DNA of 64,000 nucleotides from Thermostichus lividus PCC 6715 (GTDB lineage Bacteria > Cyanobacteriota > Cyanobacteriia > Thermosynechococcales > Thermosynechococcaceae). The notes beneath the pieces were generated by a model. It was not told the DNA's origin. It ran no database searches and saw only the letters and a list, made by a program, of their open reading frames with translations. Shown in pieces: positions 1-9,142 of the stretch; position 1 is the first letter of the stretch, and every line of letters starts with the position of its first letter. Made by a program: the position numbers and the translations under genes. The stretch spans positions 2,232,001 to 2,296,000 of the forward strand of contig NZ_CP018092.1 in assembly GCF_002754935.1 (NCBI RefSeq), read 5' to 3'.

Positions 1-381
1 CAGGGGGCTTTAGCCCTCTCTATGTGTTAAACTAGAGACGTGGAAAGTAGGCGTATCAACTACGCGAAGAAACATCCTAGTACGGAGAGATCCCGGCAAG
101 TAAGTCACTACCGCTTTGGCGGCAAGCCTAAACCACTGCAAGCAATGGCAGGATGTTGAGCGTATCGAACTGGCTAGTGTTGAAAAGTGCGAAACCACGA
201 ACCGAAACATAAACGTAGTCCCAATAGCAGAGATGCTTGAGGTGAGTAGGGGGTCTTTGACTGCCCCCACCCGCATTAAGTTGTGGGTGACAGCTCAAGG
301 GAAAAGCGAAGCAACGCGGCTTCAGCCCGTTGCGTAGCATCCTTTGGGAATCCCCTCTCTTTCAAGGAGGGGAGAAGTCAA
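1..381 (+). mobile_element. IS200/IS605-type non-autonomous element, family A copy 1, cut by window edge
   Basis: This 381-bp stretch matches 11546-11926 with no length change and about ten substitutions counted by eye, so it is a dispersed repeat. It ends in a hairpin (CCCCTC/GAGGGG) preceded by GAAT and followed by a terminal TCAA at 378-381, the layout of the right end of IS608-like single-strand transposons. One forward frame (116-337) reads like the C-terminal tail of a TnpB protein, so the piece is probably a tnpB 3' end, where the omega-RNA of such elements lies. No complete transposase is present. The left end lies outside the window. Confidence 0.7.
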
Positions 382-600
382 TGTTAGGGGTAATCAGCTG
401 CAGAAAGTAATCCTTGTTCGTGCGTTCAGCTTTGCTGCCGCTTAGCCCTTCATACCCACAGAGACCATTGCTGGACTGTCCTAACCGGCCTATGCAGCGG
501 CTCAGCTAAGGGATGGGGGCATATCCCAATTTCAGGGGGGCAGCAAATATGTTACAAGTCCTAAAGAGACCTGCCAACTCTCTCACTGAGGAGCACACTG

Positions 601-824
601 TGGCGCATACGATTGTTACCAACACCTGCGAAGGGATTGCCGATTGCGTTGAAGCCTGCCCAGTTGCCTGTATTCACGAAGGGCCGGGCAAGAATGCCAA
701 GGGAACCAATTGGTTCTGGATTGATTTTGCAACCTGTATCGACTGTGGCATTTGTCTGCAAGTTTGTCCGGTGGCCGGAGCAATTGTGCCGGAAGAACGC
801 CCCGATCTGCAAGCCACCCCATGA
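601..824 (+). CDS. Seven-iron-type ferredoxin
   Basis: A 74-residue soluble electron carrier. Cysteines fall at 10, 16, 20, 24 and 46, 49, 52, 56. The first group lacks the second cysteine of a classical CxxCxxCxxxCP motif, the arrangement of Azotobacter-type ferredoxins in which C10, C16 and C56 would hold a 3Fe-4S cluster and C20, C46, C49 and C52 a 4Fe-4S cluster. I chose the GTG start at 601 because GAGGAG lies at 588-593 and the family begins with MAHTIV; an upstream in-frame start at 513 would add residues unlike the family. The stop codon overlaps the nagA start (ATGA), so the two are probably translationally coupled. The redox partner is unknown. Confidence 0.85.
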
Positions 825-1951
825 TGAATGCCTCTTCACAATGGCTGGATCGCGTGCGTATTCCTGGGTGCGATCGCCTACAGCAAGTTAAATTATCTGC
901 AGGCCGCATTACAGATATCGGCATCGATTTAATTCCGCCGGGCACACCGGAGGTGATTGACTTTCAGGGCGATTACCTGTCCTTGGGAGGCGTTGATCTG
1001 CAAATTAATGGGGCGTTGGGCTACCCGTTTCCGTGGCTGACAACCCCTGAACCCCTCGAAAAAATTAGTGCCTATCTCTGGCAGCAAGGGATTGATGCCT
1101 ACGCACCCACTATTGTCACGGCTCCCTTAACAGATATTCATCGTGCCTTGGCAGCGATTAGCCAGTTTCAACCCCCTACAAACCAGCCGAGCGCCCATAT
1201 TCTGGGGGTGCATTTAGAAGGGCCATTTCTTAATCCGGCGAAGTGCGGTGCCCATCCGCCAGCCTATTTACAGCCCCTCACCCTTGAAGCGCTTCAGCAG
1301 GTGCTTGGTTCCTTCAGCAGTGCTGTTGCCATCGTGACCCTTGCCCCGGAACTAGATGCCAGCGGTAGCGTGCTCTCCTATTTGCACTCCCTAAGCATCA
1401 CTGTCAGTGTAGGACACTCCCTTGCCACTGCGGCGGAAGCAGAGGCAGCCTTTGCCACAGGAGCCACCATGGTGACCCATGCCTTTAATGCCATGCCGCC
1501 ATTGCATCACCGGGAGCCGGGACTATTGGCGGCAGCACTTGTCAATCCACGTGTGTGGTGTGGTGTGATTGCCGATGGCATTCATGTGCACCCCTTAATG
1601 CTAAAGGTGCTCTATGAGTGCGCGGGCGATCGCCTGTTTCTGGTGAGTGATGCCCTTGCACCCCTAGGGCTGGGGGATGGGGTTTATCCGTGGGATAACC
1701 GCCAGATTCAGGTTAAAGAGGGTACGGCTCGCCTTGAAGATGGGACGCTGTGCGGCACCACCGTTCCCCTGCTGGCCATGGTAGGACGCTTGGTGGACTG
1801 GGGCGTGTGTGGGTTTGAAAGTGCCCTGCGGTTAGCAACCGTTCAGCCCCGCCATGCCCTTGGCCTGCCTTCAGAATTGCTCCAGCAACCCATGACGAAC
1901 CTGTTGCGGTGGCGATCGCCCCACCATTATGAACGCCTCATAATCCCTTGA
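821..1951 (+). CDS. nagA: N-acetylglucosamine-6-phosphate deacetylase
   Basis: A 376-residue cytoplasmic amidohydrolase that removes acetate from GlcNAc-6-phosphate in amino-sugar and cell-wall recycling. Visible motifs are HLEGPF (metal-binding Glu region), SVGHS, HAFNAM, the substrate-binding GVIADGIHVHP and the catalytic Asp in LVSDALAP. The start is the first ATG of an ATGATGA that overlaps the ferredoxin stop; the open frame extends further upstream but would lie inside the ferredoxin. Length fits the family. No nagB lies nearby, so coupling to a ferredoxin is unexplained. Confidence 0.88.
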   Translation: MMNASSQWLDRVRIPGCDRLQQVKLSAGRITDIGIDLIPPGTPEVIDFQGDYLSLGGVDLQINGALGYPFPWLTTPEPLEKISAYLWQQGIDAYAPTIVTAPLTDIHRALAAISQFQPPTNQPSAHILGVHLEGPFLNPAKCGAHPPAYLQPLTLEALQQVLGSFSSAVAIVTLAPELDASGSVLSYLHSLSITVSVGHSLATAAEAEAAFATGATMVTHAFNAMPPLHHREPGLLAAALVNPRVWCGVIADGIHVHPLMLKVLYECAGDRLFLVSDALAPLGLGDGVYPWDNRQIQVKEGTARLEDGTLCGTTVPLLAMVGRLVDWGVCGFESALRLATVQPRHALGLPSELLQQPMTNLLRWRSPHHYERLIIP

Positions 1952-2100
1952 AACAAATTGGAGGAGCGGCTTAGAGCGTTGTTCCCACCCCTGTGGGGGG
2001 AATCACCGTATCGTGTAGCCCTAAGTCTTTAGCAGCACAGACTCCTGCGACCTATGCTGAACGGCAGATTTTTGATCTACAATAAAGAACGCTCCTTAGG

Positions 2101-2192
2101 GGAGAGATGGCTGAGTGGTCGAAAGCGGCAGATTGCTAATCTGTTGATAGGCAGGTAACTCCTATCCGAGGGTTCGAATCCCTCTCTCTCCG
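2101..2192 (+). tRNA. tRNA-Ser (GCU)
   Basis: A 92-nt class II tRNA. The acceptor arm GGAGAGA pairs with TCTCTCC near the 3' end, the anticodon stem-loop is CAGATT-GCT-AATCTG giving anticodon GCU, a long variable arm follows, and the T loop reads GGTTCGAATCC. CCA is not encoded. Confidence 0.95.
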
Positions 2193-2214
2193 TTGCCAAC
2201 AGTTACTTCTAGCG

Positions 2215-3639
2215 CTATGGTAGGCGACCGTACTGATCCTCAAAGCGGACAATATCATCTTCGCCAAGGTAGGCTCCGGATTGCACTTCGATCATTTCAA
2301 GGGGAATCTTGCCAGGATTCGCCAAACGGTGAATGGCACCAATAGGAATATAGGTGGACTCATTTTCAGTCAGCAAAAAGGTTTTGCCGTCACAGGTTAC
2401 TTCCGCTGTGCCACTCACCACAATCCAGTGCTCGGCGCGGTGGTGGTGCTGCTGTAGGGATAGGCTGGCACCGGGTTTGACGGTAATCCGCTTCACCTGA
2501 AAGCGATGACCATGATCAATAGAATCGTAGGCACCCCATGGACGATATACCAGCCGGTGGGAGTGAACTTCAGGGCGCTCAAGGCGCTGTAATTCCTCAA
2601 CTAAGTGCTTAACGTCCTGAGATGCCTCCTGCTGCGCAATAAGAACTGCATCGGTGGTTTCCACAACAATCAAGTTCTCTACCCCAAGGAGGGTGACAAG
2701 GCGATGCTGACTGTGCACAAAACAGTTTTTGCTGCCGTAGGTGAGAACATCTCCCCGACAACTGTTACCCAATTCATCTTTGGGGGTTACCTCCCAGAGG
2801 CTCGACCACGACCCGACATCACTCCAGCCGCATTCAAGGGGAACAGTCGCCGCTTTGGTTGTCCGCTCCATAACCGCATAGTCCACAGAAATACTGGGAC
2901 ATTGGCTAAACGGCTCTTGGGCAAGACGGGTAAAGTCTAAATCCTGCCGTCCGTGCTGGAGGGCAAGGCGACACTGCTGCAAAATCTGTGGTTGTTGTTG
3001 CCCTAGCTGCTCTAAAAACGTTTGGGCACGGAAGAGGAATATACCGCTATTCCACAGGTAATTTCCGGCCTGCACGTACGCCTCGGCAGTGGCTCCATCG
3101 GGCTTTTCGACAAACTTGGTGACGCGGTGGGCGTGGGGTTCCGGTAGCGGCTCACCACAGCAAATGTAGCCATAGCCGGTGTGGGGACGGGTAGGGGTAA
3201 TGCCAAAGGTGACTAACCAGTCTGCTAGGGCGGGTGCCATTGCCCACTCAAGGCTTTGTTGGAATGCTGCAACATCTTGGATCAAGTGATCCGCTGGCAG
3301 CACCAACAGTAGGGCATCGGTTTCTAAAATATCTGTGATGTAAAGGGCGGCGATCGCAATGGCCGGTGCCGTATTGCGTCCCACCGGTTCCAACAAAATT
3401 TGGGTTGGCGTGACTCCTAATTGCTGGAACTGCTCCGCCACCAAAAAGCGATGGTTTTCATTGGCAATAATCAGGGGAGGCTGGACAGTGGCTAACCCTT
3501 GCAACCGCTGCCATGTTTGCTGGAGGAGGCTGCTGCCATCGCTGGTTAAGGCTATAAACTGCTTGGGGTGAGTCTGGCGAGACAGCGGCCACAGGCGACT
3601 GCCCGATCCCCCCGACAAGATCACGGGAATACAGTCCAT
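2215..3639 (-). CDS. manC: Bifunctional mannose-1-phosphate guanylyltransferase / mannose-6-phosphate isomerase
   Basis: A 474-residue cytoplasmic enzyme that makes GDP-mannose for polysaccharide and glycan synthesis. The N-terminal nucleotidyltransferase signature is near residue 9 (LSGGSGSRLWPLSR, then PKQF), with VEKPD around residue 175. The C-terminal third is a cupin (RPWGAYDSID, then QQHHHRAEHW with metal-ligand histidines), the isomerase half of type II enzymes such as AlgA/ManC. Start is ATG at 3639. It faces tRNA-Ser tail to tail and is divergent from the gltS-like gene, leaving about 77 bp for both promoters. Confidence 0.92.
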   Translation of the reverse strand: MDCIPVILSGGSGSRLWPLSRQTHPKQFIALTSDGSSLLQQTWQRLQGLATVQPPLIIANENHRFLVAEQFQQLGVTPTQILLEPVGRNTAPAIAIAALYITDILETDALLLVLPADHLIQDVAAFQQSLEWAMAPALADWLVTFGITPTRPHTGYGYICCGEPLPEPHAHRVTKFVEKPDGATAEAYVQAGNYLWNSGIFLFRAQTFLEQLGQQQPQILQQCRLALQHGRQDLDFTRLAQEPFSQCPSISVDYAVMERTTKAATVPLECGWSDVGSWSSLWEVTPKDELGNSCRGDVLTYGSKNCFVHSQHRLVTLLGVENLIVVETTDAVLIAQQEASQDVKHLVEELQRLERPEVHSHRLVYRPWGAYDSIDHGHRFQVKRITVKPGASLSLQQHHHRAEHWIVVSGTAEVTCDGKTFLLTENESTYIPIGAIHRLANPGKIPLEMIEVQSGAYLGEDDIVRFEDQYGRLP

Positions 3640-3716
3640 CCTCCCTCCCTAGGTCTAAGTCATTGATTAGCAGTGCTCAGCATTCTATTATGGCGACAAT
3701 TCCTTAGCTTGACACG

Positions 3717-5137
3717 ATGTTTAAGTTAATTACGGTTTTTTGGGCATTTATTTTTCTCGGTGTATTGTTGCTGCTGGGGCGAATAGTGCGCCAACGCTGG
3801 CCGTTGATGCAGTCGCTCTATATGCCTAGTTCCGTTATTGCTGGGGTGATTGGGTTGCTACTTGGCCCTGCGGTGCTGGGGGCGATCGCTGGACGAATCA
3901 GTCCCGATTCAGCATGGGTGAATGGCATTTTTGCCGAGGATATCCGAGAGGTGTGGCGGCAGTCCCCCAGCATTTTCATTAATATTGTCTTTGCCTGCTT
4001 ATTCCTTGGGGAGGTCATCCCCAGTCCCCGCGAGATTTGGCAAAAAGCCTCACCCCAGGTGGCCTTTGGCCAGATTTTGGCCTGGGGGCAGTACGTGGTG
4101 GGGTTGGGCTTGACGCTGGTGATCCTTGTTCCCCTGTTTCAGGTCGATCCGATTGCGGGGGCACTCATTGAAGTTGCCTTTGAGGGGGGCACGGCACTGC
4201 TGCGGGGATGGCAGAAACTTTTACAGCGCTCAATTTTGCTGCAGGGGCAGATATGGCGCTGGGGTTGGCCACTGTGGGACTGGTGTCTGGGGTCGTCGCT
4301 GGGGTGGTACTCATTAACTGGGCACGACGGACGAATCGGTTACAGGTGGCCGGGGCGATCGCCCCTACTGAAACCGATCTTGAGGATCCACACCCTCACG
4401 ATGATCCCGAAACCCGAGTGGCACGGCAACAACTTCGGCGGAATCTGCTCATTGATCCGTTGTCATTGAACTTTTGCTTTGTCGGGCTGGCGATTATTGT
4501 GGGCTGGCTCATCCTAGAAACCCTGCGCTGGCTAGAGAGATTGACTTGGGGGCAAACGGGTGTGACCTTAATGACCTATGTGCCACTCTTTCCCCTTGCC
4601 TTGATTGGTGGAATTCTCGTGCAGGTGGGACTGGTGCGATTACGCAAGCCATACCTCATTAGCCGCCCCCTCATCAACCATATTGGTGGGGTGGCCTTAG
4701 ATGTCACGATTATAACGGCCTTGGCGACGCTCTCCCTTGCCGCTATTGGCAAAAATCTATTACCGTTTCTAGTCTTGAGTTTTGGCGGTATCTTCTGGAA
4801 CCTGTTTGTGATGCTCTACTTGGGGCCACGTATTTTACCCGTCTTCTGGTTTGAGCGCGGCATTGGTGATATGGGGCAGTCAATGGGGGTGACCTCAACG
4901 GGGCTGCTGCTAATTCGCATGGTGGATCCCCATAATCAATCGGGAGCCTTAGAAAGCTTTGCCTACAAGCAAATTCTTTTTGAACCCATTGTGGGGGGAG
5001 GGTTGTTTACCGCTGCGGCTCCCATCTTAATTCGCAATGTTGGCGTGGTGCCTGTGCTCTTGTTAACGACGCTGCTGCTCCTGTTTTGGTTAGGGTTTGG
5101 GCTGTGGAACTGTCACCAAATCCGGCGATCGCCCTAG
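3717..5137 (+). pseudogene. GltS-like sodium:glutamate symporter, one-base frameshift
   Basis: Two overlapping frames (3717-4469 and 4208-5137) together give one membrane carrier of about 473 residues with roughly a dozen hydrophobic segments, as in the GltS sodium:glutamate symporter family. The break is in a run of six G at 4184-4189. A seventh G would restore the expected AFEGGHGTAAGMAET, and the second frame begins in register exactly there. Without correction the first product ends after 250 residues, about 160 of them native. It could be a true pseudogene, a sequencing or assembly error, or a slippage site; a single homopolymer indel in otherwise well preserved coding sequence makes error or recent mutation most likely. 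Confidence 0.8.
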
Positions 5138-5417
5138 GGCAAACGCATACTCCAGACGCAGTATCCTGAACTTGCTCGCCCAAGACGCTTCTAAGGGGTC
5201 GAAGAGGGCGAAACCACTCAACGCAGGATGGGATAATGACTTTCTCGTTCACGTTGTACTTGCCTGAGTAGGGGTGTGCCCTGAGCAATGACCCTTGGCC
5301 AATCCCAACCCTAATTAAGGTAAAGAGATCCTGTACTTGTCTGGAAAGCTGGAGCAATCGCGGTAGAACTAAGGCAAGGGCCGATTATTCACCGCGTAGT
5401 TTGCGAGGATTCCCACA

Positions 5418-7934
5418 ATGACCAGTTTAATTCCACCTGGTTGCCCGACGGTGCTTACAGAAGACGATCGCACCGGTACAAGTGTTGAAACATTGCGCCG
5501 CGCCTTCATGGATAACCTGTTCTTTGTCCAAGGACGGTTTCCAGAAGTTGCCACAAAAAATGATCATTACCTTGCCCTTGCCTACACTGTGCGCGATCGC
5601 CTCCTCTTGCGCTGGCTCAACTCTGCCAAAACCTATCGCGATCAATTCAGTCGCACCGTTTGCTACCTCTCGGCAGAATTCTTGCTTGGCCCGCACCTTG
5701 GTAACAACCTCATTAACTTAGGGTTGTACGATGCCGTTGCCGAAGCCATGCAGCAAACAGGCCTAGATCTCAACGTACTCCTCGATCAAGAAGAAGAACC
5801 CGGACTTGGGAACGGGGGGTTGGGTCGCCTTGCCGCCTGTTATATGGACTCATTAGCCACCCTAGAAATTCCGGCCATTGGCTATGGTATTCGCTACGAG
5901 TATGGCATCTTTGACCAAGAAATCCGCGATGGTTGGCAAGTAGAAATCACCGACAAGTGGTTACGCTACGGTAATCCGTGGGAAATTGCCCGTCCTGAAA
6001 TCACTCTGCCAGTTAAGTTTGGTGGCTCCACCTACAGCTACACCGACGATCAGGGGCGCTACCGCGTCGTTTGGCAACCCCATCAGATGGTGCAGGGAAT
6101 TGCCTACGATACCCCCATTCTTGGCTATAAAGTCAACACCGCCAACCTGCTGCGGCTGTGGCGGGCAGAGGCCATTGAATCCTTTGACTTCCAAGCCTTT
6201 AACACCGGTGACTATTACGGGGCGGTGAACGAGAAAATTGCCTCAGAAAACATCACCAAAGTGCTCTACCCCAACGACGAGCAACTCCAAGGCAAAGAAC
6301 TGCGCCTGATGCAGCAGTATTTCTTGTGCTCCTGTGCCCTTCAGGACATGATCCGGCTCTATTTACAGTGCTCCTCAGATTTAACCCGTTTCCATCACAA
6401 GTTCACCGTCCAGCTGAACGATACCCACCCAGCCATCTCCGTGGCGGAGCTAATGCGCCTATTGGTGGATGAGCACCTGCTACCTTGGGACACAGCGTGG
6501 GATATTACCCGCCAAACCTTTGCCTATACTAACCACACCTTACTGCCTGAAGCCCTTGAAAAATGGCCACTCCCCCTCTTTGGGTCTTTGCTGCCACGGC
6601 ACCTGCAAATTATCTACGAAATTAACCAGCGGTTTCTTGATCAGGTGCGGCTTGCCTATCCCGGTGATCAGGAGCGATTAGCGCGGCTTTCGATTATTGA
6701 TGAAAGTGAGTGCCGCTATGTGCGCATGGCCAACTTAGCCTGTGTGGGGAGCCATGCCATCAATGGGGTGGCAGCCCTGCACTCAGAACTGCTTAAACAA
6801 ACAGTACTGCGAGACTTTTACGAACTCACCCCTGAAAAGTTTTCCAATAAAACCAATGGGGTAACCCCCCGTCGCTGGATGGTGCTGAGTAATCCGGGGC
6901 TAACCCGACTGATCAGTAACCATATCGGTGAGGATTGGATTAAGCACCTCGATCAACTGCGGCGGCTTGAACCTCTTGCCGAGGATGCAGGGTTTGCCGC
7001 CGAGTGGCACGCGGTCAAACACAAAAACAAAGTGCGCCTAGCCGAGTATATTCAGCAGCGGGTGGGTATTAGCGTTGACCCCAGTTCGATTTTTGATATT
7101 TTGGTGAAACGCATTCACGAGTATAAGCGGCAACACCTGTGCGTTCTCAATATCATTACTCTTTACCAACGCCTCAAAGATCATCCGAACCTCGACATTA
7201 CACCGCACACATTTATTTTTGGCGGCAAGGCGGCTCCTGGTTACTACAAGGCCAAGCTGATTATTAAACTCATTAACTCTGTAGCAGAGGTGGTCAACAC
7301 CGATCCGACAGTGGCCGATCGCCTGAAGGTCGTCTTTTTGCCAGACTATAACGTTACCTGTGGTCAGCGAGTGTATCCGGCTGCCGATCTCTCTGAGCAA
7401 ATTTCCACGGCGGGCTATGAAGCCTCAGGCACTGGCAACATGAAATTTGCCCTCAATGGTGCGCTGACCATTGGTACCCTCGATGGCGCCAATGTCGAAA
7501 TTCGTGAAGAAGTGGGGGCTGAAAACTTCTTCCTCTTTGGCAATACCGTTGAACAGCTACAGGAGATCTGGCGCAACGGCTATCGGCCATGGGAGATTGC
7601 CAACAATAACCCCATGCTCAAGCGAGTGCTGGATCTCATCAGTTGTGGTCACTTTTCCCACGGCGATACAGAGCTATTTCGCCCCATTGTTGAGCACCTA
7701 TGGCAAAACGATCGCTACTGCCTACTGGCAGATTACCAAAGCTATGTCGACTGCCAAGAGCAGGCTACGCGCCTCTATCGCGACCAAAAACAGTGGGTGA
7801 AAATGTCAATCCTGAACGTAGCACGCATGGGTAAGTTCTCCAGCGATCGCGCCATTCGTGAGTACTGCGAAGACATTTGGCGGGTACAGCCCGTTCATGT
7901 GCCCCTAGCAGACACCTCCTATATTGCCCAATGA
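5418..7934 (+). CDS. glgP: Glycogen phosphorylase
   Basis: An 838-residue cytoplasmic GT35 enzyme that releases glucose-1-phosphate from glycogen, the night-time carbon store. The pyridoxal phosphate lysine lies in EASGTGNMKFALNGAL near residue 675, preceded by the conserved KRIHEYKRQ and followed by TLDGANVEI. GNGGLGRLAACYMDSLA and NDTHPAISVAELMR are also intact, and length is normal. The start is ATG 5418. The 280 bp upstream hold no gene I can recognise, only a weak inverted repeat ATACT/AGTAT near 5150. The gene stands alone, followed by an eroded transposon end. Confidence 0.96.
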   Translation: MTSLIPPGCPTVLTEDDRTGTSVETLRRAFMDNLFFVQGRFPEVATKNDHYLALAYTVRDRLLLRWLNSAKTYRDQFSRTVCYLSAEFLLGPHLGNNLINLGLYDAVAEAMQQTGLDLNVLLDQEEEPGLGNGGLGRLAACYMDSLATLEIPAIGYGIRYEYGIFDQEIRDGWQVEITDKWLRYGNPWEIARPEITLPVKFGGSTYSYTDDQGRYRVVWQPHQMVQGIAYDTPILGYKVNTANLLRLWRAEAIESFDFQAFNTGDYYGAVNEKIASENITKVLYPNDEQLQGKELRLMQQYFLCSCALQDMIRLYLQCSSDLTRFHHKFTVQLNDTHPAISVAELMRLLVDEHLLPWDTAWDITRQTFAYTNHTLLPEALEKWPLPLFGSLLPRHLQIIYEINQRFLDQVRLAYPGDQERLARLSIIDESECRYVRMANLACVGSHAINGVAALHSELLKQTVLRDFYELTPEKFSNKTNGVTPRRWMVLSNPGLTRLISNHIGEDWIKHLDQLRRLEPLAEDAGFAAEWHAVKHKNKVRLAEYIQQRVGISVDPSSIFDILVKRIHEYKRQHLCVLNIITLYQRLKDHPNLDITPHTFIFGGKAAPGYYKAKLIIKLINSVAEVVNTDPTVADRLKVVFLPDYNVTCGQRVYPAADLSEQISTAGYEASGTGNMKFALNGALTIGTLDGANVEIREEVGAENFFLFGNTVEQLQEIWRNGYRPWEIANNNPMLKRVLDLISCGHFSHGDTELFRPIVEHLWQNDRYCLLADYQSYVDCQEQATRLYRDQKQWVKMSILNVARMGKFSSDRAIREYCEDIWRVQPVHVPLADTSYIAQ

Positions 7935-7956
7935 CCTAGGGTGCCCCCTCAGCATC

Positions 7957-8100
7957 TTGACATACTCCGCGCAGCTAAAACTGGGGGATTCTGGTTACTG
8001 GTTCTACGACAGCACTTACGTCCTTGGATTGCCCCGCAGACACAGAGGTGCGTGTTGCCTGTACCGTAGCTCAGGTTTTGAGCCATACTCTGGGGAACCT
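7957..8100 (-). mobile_element. Eroded IS200/IS605 right end with omega-RNA-like 3' region (family B)
   Basis: Read on the minus strand, this segment ends in GTAAGTGCTGTCG-AGAACCA, AGAATCCCC, a degenerate hairpin and GAGTATGTCAA. That follows the right ends at 58463 and 60109 base for base outside the hairpin. The hairpin has diverged (CAG-CTAAAA-CTG instead of TGCC-TTTA-GGCA). No left end or transposase is seen, so this is a relic. The inner boundary near 8100 is approximate. It fills most of the 213 bp between glgP and chlG. Confidence 0.6.
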
Positions 8101-8147
8101 GCCACTGCGCTTTATAATCATTTACGTAATGCTGGGCAAGAAACGCT

Positions 8148-9134
8148 ATGACGGACACCCCTGATTCAACCACACCGGCAGTAGAGACCGCGGCAGCGGC
8201 GCGGCAACTTTTGGGCATGAAGGGTGCCAAAAGCGGAGAAACCAATATCTGGAAAATTCGCCTCCAGTTAATGAAACCCATTACCTGGATTCCTCTAATC
8301 TGGGGGGTGGTGTGTGGGGCGGCCTCCTCCGGTGGCTTTACGTGGAGCCTTGAAGATATTTTGAAGGCGGCAACCTGTATGTTGCTCTCTGGGCCGTTGA
8401 TGGCGGGCTATACCCAAACCCTCAACGACTATTACGATCGCGAGATCGATGCCATTAATGAGCCGTACCGCCCAATTCCTTCAGGTGCTATTTCCCTTAA
8501 CCAAGTGCGTGCCCAGATTATTTTTCTGGTAGTGGCAGGTTTGGGGTTGGCTGTACTCTTGGATGTATGGGCGAATCATCCCACCTTGCCCGTCACAAAA
8601 ATTGCCCTGCTTGGTGGGTTTCTGGCCTACATCTATTCCGCGCCCCCCCTCAAGCTGAAGAAAAATGGCTGGCTGGGGAACTATGCCTTGGGAGCCAGTT
8701 ACATTGCTCTGCCGTGGTGGGCGGGTCATGCCCTTTTTGGTGAATTAACACCAACGATTGTGGTACTGACCCTGATTTATAGTTTGGCGGGGTTGGGCAT
8801 TGCCATTGTCAATGATTTCAAAAGTGTCGAGGGCGATCGCCAACTGGGATTGGCTTCCCTGCCGGTAATGTTTGGGGTGGGCACAGCGGCGTGGATTTGT
8901 GTCCTGATGATTGATATTTTTCAGTTGGGGATTGCGGGTTACCTTATAGCCTTGCACGCGAATCTCTACGCCGTGATTTTAATTCTGCTGGTGATTCCGC
9001 AAATTGTCTTTCAGGATATGTACTTTCTGCGGGATCCCCTAAAAAATGATGTCAAGTACCAAGCCAGTGCTCAGCCCTTTTTAGTTTTGGGAATGCTAGT
9101 GGTTGGCTTGGCGTTGGGGCACACCCTTGTTTAA
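8148..9134 (+). CDS. chlG: Chlorophyll synthase
   Basis: A 328-residue membrane prenyltransferase of the UbiA family that esterifies chlorophyllide a with geranylgeranyl or phytyl diphosphate, the last step of chlorophyll synthesis. The diphosphate/Mg motif NDYYDREIDAINEPYRPIPS lies near residue 90 and a second Asp-rich site, NDFKSVEGDRQ, near 223. About eight hydrophobic segments follow a hydrophilic N-terminus. The reductase that saturates the tail, chlP, is only about 0.9 kb downstream on the other strand. Start is ATG 8148. Confidence 0.96.
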   Translation: MTDTPDSTTPAVETAAAARQLLGMKGAKSGETNIWKIRLQLMKPITWIPLIWGVVCGAASSGGFTWSLEDILKAATCMLLSGPLMAGYTQTLNDYYDREIDAINEPYRPIPSGAISLNQVRAQIIFLVVAGLGLAVLLDVWANHPTLPVTKIALLGGFLAYIYSAPPLKLKKNGWLGNYALGASYIALPWWAGHALFGELTPTIVVLTLIYSLAGLGIAIVNDFKSVEGDRQLGLASLPVMFGVGTAAWICVLMIDIFQLGIAGYLIALHANLYAVILILLVIPQIVFQDMYFLRDPLKNDVKYQASAQPFLVLGMLVVGLALGHTLV

Positions 9135-9142
9135 TTCTAGGC

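Noticed and set aside
382-600. Possible structured RNA upstream of the ferredoxin
   Set aside because: Some short complementary segments (GCTGCCGC, GCGGC) exist, but no known RNA family or consistent fold was recognised.
5138-5417. Possible transposon end in the spacer before glgP
   Set aside because: Only a weak ATACT/AGTAT inverted repeat; lacks the GAAT, hairpin and TCAA of the other ends.
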